This document shows, in pieces, positions 32,801-43,953 of a DNA stretch of 64,000 nt (positions are counted from its first letter, which is position 1; the number at the start of each line of letters is the position of its first letter). The notes beneath the pieces are model-generated. The model saw only the letters and a program-made list of their open reading frames with translations. It was not told the origin of the DNA and did not search any database. Source of the DNA: Azolla caroliniana (lineage: Eukaryota > Polypodiophyta); contig JBHGNT010000005.1 of assembly GCA_043228905.1 (NCBI GenBank), forward strand, positions 10,974,001-11,038,000, written 5' to 3'. The position numbers and the translations under genes are program-made.

Positions 32801-33818
32801 CCTATGCCGATAATTCGACATGTACCTTCATTCCCCATCTGGACACAGCCATGATCACCGACTGTGTAGGATGAGAAGCATTTCCGGTTCGGGAACAGGT
32901 GGAATGACGCTCCGGAATTGACAACCCATGTTGTCTCGTCGCCGGCAAGGTTCAACTCACTCTCCTCGGTGATGAGCATCAAATCCTCTTCACTTACTGC
33001 GATTGCCATCGTCCCCTTCCGGTCCGGTCCTCTTCGGTCTTTGTCATTCTGGTCCGGTGACTGCTTCGAATTGGTACTGTCGGTTTCCTTGTCTTTCTGG
33101 AAATGCCGACAGTTCTTCTGGAAGTGCCCCGCCTTCCCCTTGACTTTGACCGTGTCCCGGACTTTTCCCTGTTCTAGGGACTCCGGTTCCTTTGTCTTCC
33201 GCGTTCCGATTCGGTAAGGAGCGCTTTGGAGTCGGATCTAGTATCGTTGTCTTTCCGACACGCTTCCTCATCTAGCAAGCTCGACTTGACTCTTGCTAGG
33301 GATAGTTGTTTTCCTTTTGGCCCGGCGTTGCCCAAAGTGACAACTAACGTCTCCCAACTTTCCGGGAGGGAACCGAGCAGGAGTAGAGCAAGTACCTAAT
33401 CGGCAAGAGGTACTTCCAATGAGGTTGCCTAATGAATCAGACCCTAGAATGCATTCATGTGCTTCGCCATACTGGCGCCGTCTTGGTACCGGAGCCTCAC
33501 TAGCTTCCGAAATACCGAAACCCGATTAACAACATTTTTGTTCTGAAACATAATGTCGATCTTCTCCCAGAGCTCACGAGCCTTGCTCTCTTCATTGAAG
33601 TTGTTGTACAGGCTCATTTCGATGAAACACCGGATGTATGTCGTTGTCTTCATGTGCATCACCTCCCAGACTGTGGCTTCGATCTTGTCCAGTCTCTTGT
33701 CCCCGAACTGAACTGACAACCAAAGATCTTTAACCACCAACATGTCCCTCATCTTCGACTTCCACACTGAGTAGTTGGAGCCGGTGAGCTTGAACATGCC
33801 GCCAAGTGAATCTTCCAT
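29810..33818 (-). pseudogene. Copia-N gag-pol polyprotein, broken
   Basis: The minus-strand reading runs from the ATG at 33818. Gag (MEDSLGGMFKLTGSNYSVWK...) comes first, then protease in place (32935: TTWVVNSGASFHLFPN, so the catalytic DSG is changed to NSG). The pre-integrase region follows (ELWHKRLCHMSEKGMRRLA, 32530), then integrase (HTDVCQ near 32360; STTTYVINRSPSVPLDG near 31970). RT has LVVKGFQQKKGVEFDEIFAP (31165) and YVDDMLIVGRDQ (30770), and RNase H has SGDADTIRSTSGYVMTYAGG (30225) and STTEAEYMAAVEAGKE. At least six frame breaks separate the domains. It is similar throughout to the intact-looking polyprotein at 56694-60767, so reading that one next to this shows the breaks. No function is expected. 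Confidence 0.85.
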
Positions 33819-33833
33819 TTTCTGTGTCGTTTT

Positions 33834-33845
33834 GCTCTGATACCA
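33834..33845 (-). other. Primer-binding site of Copia-N
   Basis: The minus strand reads TGGTATCAGAGC, a perfect match to the initiator tRNA-Met complement, a few bases from the inner edge of the 5' LTR. Confidence 0.8.
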
Positions 33846-34514
33846 GTTTAAAAAGAATATGCGGAATAGTGCTTGGCCACAACCGAGTCTTCAATCACTT
33901 AATGATTATCAAACACAAAAAAATGAGAAATGGAAGTAAGTACGCAAATAGAAGAGAATGCACAAGATGTTAACGTGGAAAATCTTGAGAGGGAAAAACC
34001 ACGGGAGTTCACAAACTCCAACTATCACTATGTAAGGAGAATACATCAGGGAGCACAGAGGCAACGACCTCGTGCTCACAATCTTCGCCTGGCAGTGGTT
34101 ACAACAGAGGCTCACTCTGTCCCTCTGTCCCTCTCTCTCTCTCTTTCCCTCTGCTACGCTCTGTACAATAGTTACACACACAATGGCTCTATACAATGAT
34201 AATGACAACCCCAATGATACAGACTCTCAAGAGTTTGCCCTAGGTCATATATATACTAATATGACTTTCGGGCTATTTACAGATATAGCCACAATGGGCT
34301 AACAAAAACATATTTATATCTATGTCCCTTCATTCGGTGAGAGGTTCTCATCGGGCCTGCATCATCCGGTTCTCACCGGGTCTTCATTGTCGGGCACTCA
34401 TCATCTGGTTCTCAGTGGGTCTTCCTTGCCGGGTACTCATCATCCGGTTCTCACTAGGTCTTCCTTGCCGGGTACTCTTATCCCATCCGGAGGGACCGAA
34501 ATCCTAACAAATCC

Positions 34515-35317
34515 AACAGGAAAACACTATGAGAACACACCAAGAGTCAATCTCTCACCCTTCATCAATAGCAATGGCAACTAATATATATACAAAACAC
34601 CACAAAAAACCATTTCACAACAATCATCACCGCACATCTTATCACCAAAAATCACATCCAAGCAACAAAAACATATCATCAAGGTTTATCACATCAATCC
34701 AACAACTACACGCCTCACACCAAGAAGCACAACTATTGCCACTTCCTTGGGCACTTTGAAAATGAAATGCCAAAAGAAGCAATATCATCAATGACATGGA
34801 GGAAAAGCACACTTAACAACACTTAAAGATCAACACGATGCTGCACTACAACAATTCCACAAATGAATGGGATTCAATGACCACACCATTGATACCAAGT
34901 AGTATTTGGACACTAGAGCAACTCATCACATGATATTTGATCGATCAACACTTAGGAACTACAAACAACTACAAAACACAATGGACGTTCAAATTAGAGT
35001 CAACAGCTTACAATATGCTATTGGAATTGGTAATCTATCTTTTCCCTTACCCAACAACAAAAATGCATCATTCTTCAAGTATGCTTTGTACTTAGCCTAG
35101 TAAAAACCTCTTATCAATTAGTCAAATCACAATAATAGGTATACAACTCACATTCTCTCAAAACCAATGCATTGTGAGTCATGACACTAACTACTTCAGA
35201 TGGTTACTCTCACACCATCCATCATAATCAAACAACAAACCTATACTCTCTAGGCTTGACACCACTTGATTTTGCCAATACTAAAAAACAACCATCACTA
35301 TCAAATGGCATCACTGC
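34515..35317 (+). pseudogene. Copia-H gag C-terminus and protease relic
   Basis: Continuation of Copia-H gag after the AATCC duplication. A zinc-knuckle-like stretch (HYCHFLGHFENEMPKEAI-type reading) is near 34735. The protease reads LDTRATHHMIFDRSTLRNY near 34905, where the family has a D-S-G-A-T-H-H-M motif, so the active-site Gly is lost. Further pattern matches to the protease/pre-integrase region run to 35317, where a solo LTR interrupts. Confidence 0.65.
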
Positions 35318-35635
35318 TGTCGTGTGAATCTTCACACACTATGTAAAAAAATAATGAAATAATTATTATAGATTAGATTAGTAGCTTACTATAGAAAGAT
35401 GGATATACTCAAAAGCTTCAAAATATATTTTACTATATACAAAATGGAGAAATACATATCAAGTTATGTGAAAATAAAGTTTGAGAAGATAGGGAAATTA
35501 GAACTATCCCACATAGATAGGAAAGTTAAGGCCCTGGCTATATAAGCACCTTGAGCTCCCTCATTTTTCATTTGTGCTAAGAGCACTTTGGCCACTCTGT
35601 CTTGATGGATAATGGTGGCCAAATTCCCTAAAATT

Positions 35636-36200
35636 GGAAACCGGTCGGTAAGCAAATTTGGAAAACGGGCCCGGTAAGAAAATTCTGGAAAACGGGTCTG
35701 GTAAGCAAATTCGGAAACAGCCGGTATGCAAATTGGAAACCGGCCGGTAAGCAAAACCGGAACCGGAACCGGCAAGCAAATCGGAATTGGAACCGGCCGG
35801 CAAGTAAAACCGGAACCGGCTGGTAAGCAAAACCGGAACCGGAACCGGTATGCAAACCGGAAACCGGCCGGTAAGCAAAACCGGAACTAGAACCGGTAAG
35901 CAAAATCGGAACCGGAACCGGCAAGCAAAATCGGAACCGGAACCAGCCGGCAAGCAAAACCGGAACCGGCCAGTAAGCAAAATTGGAACTGGAAACCGGC
36001 CGGTATGCAAACCGGAAACCGGCCGGTAAGCAAAACCGGAACCGGAACCGGAACCGGCAAGCAAACCGGAACTGGAACCGGTATGCAAACCGGAAACCGG
36101 CCGGTAAGCAAAACCAGAACTGGAACCAACAAGCAAAACCGGAACCGGCAAGCAAGCAAAATCAGAACCGGAACCGGCCGGCAAGCAAAATGGAACCGGC
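35636..36200. repeat. CCGGAACCGG/GCAAGCAAAACC minisatellite in solo LTR
   Basis: More than 15 irregular units of about 25-35 bp built from (AACCGG)n, GGTAAGCAAA and GGTATGCAAACC. Because the unit lacks stops in several frames, long open frames appear on both strands. Confidence 0.9.
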
Positions 36201-36554
36201 TACCGAACGAGGTTGGACGTGGACGGACAAAAGATTGGATCATGCAACAAACTAAAGTAAAGTGAAGAGAACTAAAGTAAAGGCCATGTGGACGCAAGCA
36301 ACTAAAGTTGGAGTGCATGCAAAAAGTAAAGGTCATGTGGACGGTCACATGCAACTAAAAGAAAAAGCCATGCAACTAAAAATAGACGCAACTAAAAGAA
36401 AAAGCTAGGCAACTAAAAGTAGAGGCCATGCAACAAAAAGTGGAAAGGCTATGATCAAGGGAGAACTCTATATATATTCCATTTTTTTTCTTACACTCAA
36501 GCACTCTCCATATGATCTTAATTATTTTTCTTTTCCTTCTTCGCTCCCTTATCT

Positions 36555-36755
36555 TAGGGAAGCCATAACTCTCATAAACCCTAAATTCCCTACGGAAGCC
36601 AAAAACCCTAATTTCCCTACGGAAGCCATACGGCTCATAAACCCTAATTTCCCAACGGAAGCCATACGGCTCATAAACCCTAATTTCCTTACGGAAGCCA
36701 TAAGACTCAAAAACCCTAATTTTGCCTACGGAAGATCTTACTCATAACCCTAAAT
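36555..36755 (+). repeat. ~35-40 bp tandem repeat carrying telobox-like words
   Basis: Five to six units of ACGGAAGCCATA(C/A)GGCTCATAAACCCTAATTTCC. Most contain AAACCCTAA, the plant telobox motif. The array lies about 90-280 bp downstream of a TATATATA element, so it would be within the transcribed leader if that TATA box is used. Confidence 0.85.
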
Positions 36756-36999
36756 TTCTATAGAATCCATATCTTAATTTCCTCTTATCTATTACTCTAG
36801 TAATCTCCATTAGCTAAACTTTTTGTAATCTCAATCTTGAAATTGATTGTAATCTTTCTTTCCCTTTATTAATGAAATTTGTGATTCTTTCTCATTTTGT
36901 ATTAATTGCTTAATATAATAATACAAATCTGATATCTTTCGGTCGGAGGCCCGGGGTCCTGCCTCAAAGTTCACGTATCCTCGTCGTATTTTCGCGACA

Positions 37000-37310
37000 C
37001 CGCCTAGGTCATCCTCACTATCAAGCCATGAAAAACATTAAAAAACTCCACTTACTTGAAGGTCTTAAGGATAACTTTTATACCCTAAAACCATGTCCAA
37101 GTTGTATTCTTGGTAAAATGAAACAAACACATTTCCAAGATCAAACATTCACCTAAAACAACCCTTTCAACTAATTCATAGTGACTTGTGTGGACCTATG
37201 CAAACCACATCAATCCCCAATTCTAGATATTTCTTCACATTCATAGATGATCATACAAAATTTACCATGGTTTCATTCCTCAAAGAAAAATCAGAAGCAC
37301 AAGGACACGT
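37000..37310 (+). pseudogene. Copia-H pre-integrase and integrase start
   Basis: The plus strand reads RLGHPHYQAMKNIKKL, then CPSCILGKMKQTHF (the H-H-C-C zinc region of Copia integrase) and, after stops, FFTFIDDHTKFTMVSFLKEK near 37230, the catalytic-core start. It is cut at 37310 by the Gypsy-F insertion and continues in the same frame at 45120 when one ACGT copy is counted. Confidence 0.75.
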
Positions 37311-37993
37311 TGTCGTGACGTGGATCGCCTAGAAGCGTAGCGTTGTGTCGACAGAAGATATCGTGAAAGTGAGGAAGGAATCACTAGGATTATGGACGGA
37401 AGAGACGAAAGAGTAGAGGTAGAGTAAATAAAGATCAACAAGATATGACAAGATGGGATATAGAATGATATTTGAAGGAATGAAAGAAACTTATAATTAT
37501 TTGATGAATGAGTTACAAAAAGATTGCGAGCATTGTTGATCCTTGGAGCTTTGTCTCACAAGGTAATCACTCTTCTCTTTCTTGATGGTAGACCATAATC
37601 TTCCCTTCAATCTCTCGACAAGTAGAAGACACGAACTGCCGCCCTTCCGTTGCAAGTTGAGGACCACCACCACCAAGCTAGTTCTTCTTTTCTTCTTTCT
37701 CTATTGTGATATCCCTTACAACATAACTCTATTTGATATATATAATATAGTTCTTTTGATATTGATCGATTTCCTGATATCCCTTGTGATCATACTCCCT
37801 TCTCCTTTTATAGGGAAGAGATGGTTCTACATGTGGGCCATGTGGCGCACATGTAGAGAGGCTTTTGCATGTTTACTATATGGTGCACATGCAGAGAAGT
37901 TCTTGCATGTGTGCTATATGGTGCACATGTGGTACATTTCATGTTTAAACAATACAATACTAAAACACATATATTTTATATATATCACAAGTA

Positions 37994-38203
37994 TAGGCTA
38001 AATGGTAAGGTTTGAATGCCGGTAAGGTTGGGTTTGTTGGTTCAAGTCCCTTTTTGCCCATGTAATGGTGTATTACATTACATGGTTTAGAATATAAAAT
38101 ATTACTTCAAAGAAAACAACGCATATGATCTCTTGTAAATTGTTATTATAGGCTAAATGGTAAGGTTAGAGTGTCATAAGGTGGGGATTATTGGCTCAAA
38201 TCC
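37994..38203 (+). repeat. Two tRNA-like A/B-box modules in Gypsy-F LTR (left copy)
   Basis: Module a: A box TAGGCTAAATGG (37994-38005), B box GGTTCAAGTCC (38039-38049). Module b: A box TAGGCTAAATGG (38149-38160), B box-like GGCTCAAATCC (38193-38203). Both are repeated in the right LTR. They lie on the strand opposite to the element's coding strand. Confidence 0.6.
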
Positions 38204-38360
38204 TCTCTTGCCCATGTAATATAATATATATATATATATTTGTCTCTACATATAATGTATTATATATCATAGTAATTAACATTATAAAGGTTTATTTTAT
38301 TTTCATCACGTATTTATCTTATTCTAGACTTTTAATGTGAAGCTTTCGTACTTCACGACA

Positions 38361-38380
38361 TCCACCACCTTTAGACCTGC
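38361..38380 (-). other. Polypurine tract of Gypsy-F
   Basis: The minus strand reads TAAAGGTGGTGGA directly before the LTR start TGTCGTG. Confidence 0.55.
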
Positions 38381-38400
38381 ATATCCTTCGGCATGTGCCA

Positions 38401-41400
38401 TTATCTTTCATCTTCATGTTGATCTATTGGAGGAGGTTCAAGCTCAAACCTTTTCTTAAATACTTTTATCCTCTTTCCAGCTATCACGTTTAGGATTAGT
38501 GTCCCATCCAATTCACTAAGCTTATAAGTAAAGTTATCATATACTTTTCTTACTATGTAAGGCCCAAACCATCTTTCAGCGAACTTGCGGACGGTGCTAT
38601 GTTGATTATCTAAACTGCTATCATACACAAGCACCCAATCCCCTTATTCTATCTTCTTATGTCGAATTATGTGAGTTTTATCAAAACGAATTTTATTCTT
38701 CAATCGAGCCTCCTTCAATCGAGCCTCCTTCAATCGTTGGGCTGCTAATTCGACATCTTCAGGTCGACGCTCTAATTGTTGAATTCGCAAAGCCAACAAT
38801 TCTTCTTTGCTCAGGTCTTCTTTCCATGGAATAGATGTCCATGACATAATTGATCCTTCTATTGGCATGATGGGCTTTTGGCCAAGTATCAATTCAGTTG
38901 GCATATATCTTGTTACTGAACTATGTGTTGTTCGATCTGCCCATAGTGCATAAGGTAGCATGCGTGGCCAATCTCTTATTTTACTTTCACAACTTTTCAC
39001 GATCGCCTTAACTATTGGGCTATGTCCTCTGTCAATCTTTCCATTGGCTTCTGGATTATACGCAGTTGTAAGCGATAATTTGACCCCTATCCGGCTGAAG
39101 AATTCTCTAGCTTCATTAGAGTCAAGTTCTCCTCTATCTACAATTATTTTACCAACACACCCATAACGACATATTACATCTTCTAACAAAAATTTACATA
39201 CAACTCTAATTTTTTTTTGTCGTACTGGTCTTCCTTCTACTTGGTTTGTAAGGTCTTCTCTTGCTAGTACTAAATATCGCATTTGACCTTGCCCAAGTGG
39301 CATTGTCACTAGATCAACCATCCATTTATAATGCATTGATGATGAATATGTTGGTTTTAGCTCATCTCGATATCGAATAGCTGAATACCTTTGATAGATT
39401 TCACAGGTTTCCACAAATTTCATTACATCTTTATACATATGTGGCCACCAATACTTTTCTTTCAACTTCATAAATGTCGCCCATATGCCTCGATGTCCTG
39501 CCCACAAACTATCATGGAATTCAGTAATTAACTTTCTCTTAATATTATCCTTACAAATGACTTGAAGAGAATTTTCTGTTGGCCTTTTTGGGCGCCTCCA
39601 TAAATGCCCTTCATGTAAAAAAAACTTGAATGCCCTTCGTCAAAATTCATTTAATTGTTTCTTTGACCATGATGGGTTGGCTTCTTGAGTCTTTAAAAAG
39701 TTTCCTATTTCTAACCATTGACCTTCATATTCGGTGTCTTTGAACATTATGCTTACATTAAACTCGTCATGAGGCTTACTAAATATTTGATGAGCAACTC
39801 GATGGCTTGTAGTTTCCCAATTCTTATCTTCAGTTTGCATCACCTTTTCATTTATGAACCTTGCCCTTGACAGCATATCTGCAACTGGGTTGTCTTTTCC
39901 CTTTATATGCCGCAATTCTGGGTTCATGGTTCTGATGTGTGCAATCCACCGAAGCATTGCAATATCTGGTGTTGTGCAACTTGCTACCATTCCGATGAGT
40001 GGCAAACAATCTGTTTCAACCACTACATTTGCTCCGATCAAGTAATCTCTATCTGTTTTTAATGCAATAAGCAAACCCCACAATTCTCGTTTAACTTGTG
40101 CATAATTTCTTTGTCTATCATTTAATATCTTTGCCCCAAACCTGATAGCATATCGATGTTGATCTTCATCTTCTTGGTTGATAACCCAGCCGATCCCAAT
40201 TGGGCTAGTATCGACTGTCACTATAATTGGTTTTTCACCTTTGTAGTCTGGTTGACGAAGAATTGGAGCTTTCAATAATGCTTCTTTCAGCTGTTGAACA
40301 ACTTGTGTATGTTCATCAGTCCAAATAAACTTCTTCCCTTTTCTTAAAAGTTGGTAGAGAGGATTTGAGACATGTGCAAAGTGTGGTAACCAAATATGAT
40401 AAAACACACATGCACCCAAAAATCTTCTCACCTCTGTTACCGAGTCGCAAACTTCCTTCATATTTTGTATTGCGTTAATTTTGATCGGTGAAGGCTTCCT
40501 CCCATACCACCCACACATATGACCAACTATTAGAACTTCGTTTTGCCCAAAGCTAGACTTTGTTCCTGATAGTGTCAAATGTACCTGCTCAAGGTTATTT
40601 AAAATACTTTCACAATCATTAATGTGATCCATCACAAACTTTCTGCAACCATTTCCAACCATAGTCTCATCTTTCTCTCTTTCTAAGCATCCCTTAATAG
40701 GAATATCATCTAAAAATGGCATAGTTACCTTTGGGATGTACTCATGTAGAACCTTGTTCATTGCATTCATCATATGAGCAACTGAATTTGTCGCACCTTG
40801 AGGTAGAGTGCACATTCGAACCAACCCAATTGGTGTTTTCATTGTTGTGATATTGCGACTATCAATTGCTAGTTGAAATTGGTTGTATCCTGAATATAGG
40901 TCTCCCATAGAGTAAATTGCTCTCCCAGCAAAAGCTTCCGCAAATTCATCAACGATCGGGCCGATTCCTCCATTTCGGATTGTGACTTTGTTGACTGGTT
41001 GTAGATCTTGAATGAATCTTAGAGAACCATCTTTCTTTGGAACTGCAAACCATCGGTTGGAGTATGGTGCATTTGAAGGCTCTAAAATCTTCATCTTGAC
41101 TTTATCCTTCAACAACTCCAACAATTGAGGTAATCGAGCTCTCGGTACTGCAATAGGTTTAAAATTCCAAGGAATATGAGGGATAGTAAATATTACCATT
41201 GGCGTTACCACCTTTGGATCGCCACAACCAATCTCCTCGGCTTTGAATGCGAACGCTTTCCCATGCCTAAAGATCATGTCTTTGAAAGTCGTGATCTCCG
41301 ATTGTAGAAGAAATTCACCCCCTCCGACTCTTAAGTTATTTATTGTATCCGAAGTGAAGTGATGTCCAATCTTCTCTAGTGGTCGAAGCATAGGCTCAGT

Positions 41401-41799
41401 TGATGCTGCCTTCATCTTCTCTTCGCTACCAATGGGTAATGGTACTGCAACAGGTTTAATCTTTTTATCTATTGTTTTATATTTTGTGTTACATAAACCT
41501 TCTACTTCTTCATATTTACAAGTATACTTATCAATTTCATAATACATATCAATTGAGTTTACATGTATGTTTCTAACATTCTCATCATCTTCTTTCAAAT
41601 ACATTTCTATCTCTTCTAAAGTATTTGCAAAAGAAATTTCTTCCATAACACTTTCAATTTGTTCTTCCATTTCAAGTACTCCATTATCCTTCAATGCCCG
41701 CTGAAACATATTAACATTCTTTTTCAAGTTCCTCTTACATTCATACATCCTAGTCACACATATAGCACCACTTTCAGAAACATGAAATGACTTATTCAT
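38401..41799 (-). CDS. Gypsy-F pol: RT-RNase H-integrase, two in-frame stops
   Basis: One continuous minus-strand frame broken only by stops at 39640-39642 and 38644-38646. RT: RWFAVPKKDGSLRFIQDLQPVN (41055), YSMGDLYSGYNQFQL (40910), LPQGATNSVAHMMNAM (40805) and the catalytic MPFLDDIPIKG (40710), an FLDD version of the Y/F-x-D-D box. RNase H: TVDTSPIGIGWVINQ (40220), KRELWGLL, VVETDCLPLIGM, KGKDNPVADMLSRA. Integrase: the H-H part of the zinc region (AGHRGIWATFMK), then catalytic D (WMVDLVTMP), D (IIVDRGELD) and E (NPEANGKI). The end has a GPY/F-like RWFGPYIVRKVYDNFTYKL and no chromodomain. A tandem LKEAR duplication lies at 38700-38735. It resembles an odd Ty3/Gypsy group I associate with some fungi and plants. 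If the stops are real it is inactive. Confidence 0.85.
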
Positions 41800-41912
41800 A
41801 TGTTGTAATGCCCTATATGAGGGTCTTTTAATAATGGGACTATTGCAACCCTCACTTGCAACAGTCCTAGTTTTTTAAATTGTACAGTTCGTTGTCCGTC
41901 TTGGCTACGGAT

Positions 41913-43034
41913 TTACGCATAAGCAGAACCATTGTCGAGGACTTTGGTCTCCATCCGTACTGCTGTAATGTATGGTTGTCCCAGGATTATTGGATAGGTA
42001 GATCCTTCCTGCACAAAGAAATGTTGATCTACCTCTATATCACCAATAGTAACCTTTACATTTGGGCATGCGCCAAATAAATCTTCCGTGTGTGATGTGG
42101 CAGCTTTTACTCGCCAACCATGTTGAGTATCAATTGGCCATCTACCTTTCCTGTAAAAATCAGCACTCATTATATTTATTTCAGAACCATGATCAATAAG
42201 TGCCATCACGGGGTCTGGAACATTTCCAATCATCACATGATGCTCAGTAGTGGCTCTTGCCCAACATTTGCGAGAGTAATGACTTCTTACATCAGTTGAA
42301 TTTATCATTGAGGTTGATGCATGTTGAGAGTCAACAACGATATTGTTTGACTTGTTGCTCACCACTTCATATGCCACCTTCGGATTTGTCTCTTTAACCT
42401 GCTCATTTACTTGCTTCTTTCTTCGCACAATATCAATTATTTCATCATGAAATTCCTTTTTTGCAATACCTAACACTTCTCTTAGTGTAAATTCTACTTG
42501 ACTGTCTAGTATTCTTGTTTCTAAAACTTTCTTTAAATCTGTATCTTTTTCGATATCAGACATTAATTTGAATGAAGGACCAGATTTACCTTTTTCGACC
42601 TTTGCGTCCATCTCTTTTCTTTTGCTTTCTCTTGTCTCATGCTTTTTTGTTGAGCCAATCTCATCATCCGGCCTTTTCCTATTTTCTTCCACTATCACCT
42701 CATGCTCTTGGTGTTCTGCCATCTGAGCATAGACTGTCATAGCATCTACTGGAACATCCCATCCAGTGTTTTTCCTTACAGAATCTCCGGCAACATGAAG
42801 GTCTTCCATCTTCATCTTTTGCTTTTGTGTGGTATTTACAACCTTCTCCCAAAATGATGATCGGGATGGCATGTCATCAAGGCGCATTCCTGCCGTTGCC
42901 GAGTAGTACATTGCAGAAGCCTTCTTTGCGTTAGCTTCTTCAAATTTAACCTTAACACCACCATCACCAAAGTTCTTTGTAAGTGGACTTCTAGTTTCAG
43001 TTAAATAAATGTTACCATTTTTCCAATACACCAA
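41913..43034 (-). CDS. Gypsy-F gag C-terminal/protease ORF
   Basis: A 373-codon open frame. The first two thirds are charged and linker-like (KKHETRESKRKEMDAKVEKG, LREVLGIAKKEFHDEIIDIV). The last third is a retropepsin: VMALIDHGSEINIMSADFYR near 42200 with catalytic D-H-G in place of the usual D-S/T-G, then HTEDLFGACPNVKVTIGDIEVD and the closing PIILGQPYITAVR (I-L-G near 41990). It is separated from pol by about 110 bp with a frame change. The ORF probably starts further upstream in gag; the GTG/ATG start is not meaningful on its own. Confidence 0.75.
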   Translation of the reverse strand: MVYWKNGNIYLTETRSPLTKNFGDGGVKVKFEEANAKKASAMYYSATAGMRLDDMPSRSSFWEKVVNTTQKQKMKMEDLHVAGDSVRKNTGWDVPVDAMTVYAQMAEHQEHEVIVEENRKRPDDEIGSTKKHETRESKRKEMDAKVEKGKSGPSFKLMSDIEKDTDLKKVLETRILDSQVEFTLREVLGIAKKEFHDEIIDIVRRKKQVNEQVKETNPKVAYEVVSNKSNNIVVDSQHASTSMINSTDVRSHYSRKCWARATTEHHVMIGNVPDPVMALIDHGSEINIMSADFYRKGRWPIDTQHGWRVKAATSHTEDLFGACPNVKVTIGDIEVDQHFFVQEGSTYPIILGQPYITAVRMETKVLDNGSAYA

Positions 43035-43139
43035 GTCTCGATTTTCTATGTCTTTATATTCTGCACAATCACGTAATCAATGTTCGAGACTATCACACCA
43101 CATGCATCGAGGTCGAAACGAATCCCTTGACCTTGAAGT

Positions 43140-43953
43140 CTAACCATTCTCAAGCTTTGCCACTTTAATTGTTAGATCTTTCATACTTTGAACTAAATCA
43201 TCAAGCAAAGACTCACTCTTAGTTTCGATCGTTTCTCGTGGTTGATGGACCATTTCGTGTGACGGTTCTTGACCAAGTCGTTGAACTTCGATGTTTTGCT
43301 TAAGCCGATTTGTGATTCCCACATGCGGTATTTGTAGCATTGCACCATTCCTTTGCATTCTTTTCATAAATTTATTACAAGCATTTGTTACCTCATTCCA
43401 ATTTGCAGTTATACCATCCTCAGTATTTGGTACTTCAAGCATAAATTCCAATTCTTTTCTATATCTCTTGTCAACTGCCTGCAAAAATAAAGCAACCTTT
43501 TGCCAAGACAAAGAATTTCTTTCTTCTGGCTTTCAGTGTCCATACAATCTAACAAACTCTTTTTTTGTGTCAACCACAGATAATCCTTTATTTTCTTTTA
43601 GAACCCATTCATGGAATGAACGCATAGTAATGCGAGAGAAATCCTCACAAGCATATTCAGACACAAGTGCTTCTTTGAATGCATTCCAATCCAAACTATG
43701 CAATGCTTATATTTCATGAATTCTATCTCTTAATTCCATGTCCACTAATTTATAAAAGTTTGCTATCATATTGACATCATTCATACCAGACATTTCCATT
43801 TCATCATAATATATATTCATCATACTTCGAAATATTTGTGCCATCAAACATACCAATTTTCTCTCAGACTTCTCGTAAGGCATGAAATAATCGATCTTGA
43901 TTCAACTTTTCAATAAACAACATTACCGGATCCATTGTACTCGTACTTGCCAT
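43140..43953 (-). pseudogene. Gypsy-F gag N-terminal part
   Basis: The ATG at 43953 opens MASTSTMDPVMLFIEKLNQD, followed by stops; MFDGTNISKYDEY is legible near 43850. The segment 43140-43511 is open and reads ALFLQAVDKRYRKELEFMLE and TNACNKFMKRMQRNGAMLQI, ending in a coiled coil (LLDDLVQSMKDLTIKVAKLE). A cysteine motif (near 43085-43110, plus-strand CACACCACATGCATCGAGG region) may be the remains of a zinc knuckle. The capsid core is not alignable by eye. Confidence 0.6.

Larger units (their letters stand above)
29214..34509 (-). mobile_element. Copia-N: complete Tork/Tnt1-like element, degraded, inserted in Copia-H
   Basis: LTRs are at 29214-29794 (581 bp) and about 33848-34509 (662 bp). 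They share the LTR words GGCCACAACCGAGTCTTCAATC, GAATGCACA(A/G)GATGTTAACGTGG and GAGGGA(C/T)(C/T)GAAATCCTAACA. A perfect 5 bp TSD, AATCC, flanks the element (29209-29213 and 34510-34514). The extra length of the right LTR comes mainly from additional CCGG-type minisatellite units. The element has PBS, PPT and a full-length but broken polyprotein. It is a relative of Copia-Y at 55999-61426, older than that copy. Confidence 0.9.
35318..36999 (+). mobile_element. Solo LTR (1.68 kb), TGTCG...CGACA type, in Copia-H
   Basis: Starts TGTCGTGTGAATC and ends TTTTCGCGACA, a 5 bp terminal inversion of the same form as the Gypsy-F LTR. Copia-H protein pattern stops just before it and resumes right after it (RLGHPHYQAM, 37001). 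The flanks CTGC and CCGC may be a 4 bp TSD with one mutation. Inside are a TATA box (CTATATAAGC near 35538), irregular CCGGAACCGG minisatellite (35636-36200), a second TATA region (TATATATA, 36469-36476) and an array with AAACCCTAA words (36555-36755). No protein is encoded: open frames of 90-207 codons in the minisatellite are composition effects. Confidence 0.7.

Noticed and set aside
35464-36354. Frames up to 207 codons rich in Pro, Val, Gly, Phe, Ala
   Set aside because: They come from the CCGGAACCGG minisatellite in a solo LTR; several frames on both strands are open together.
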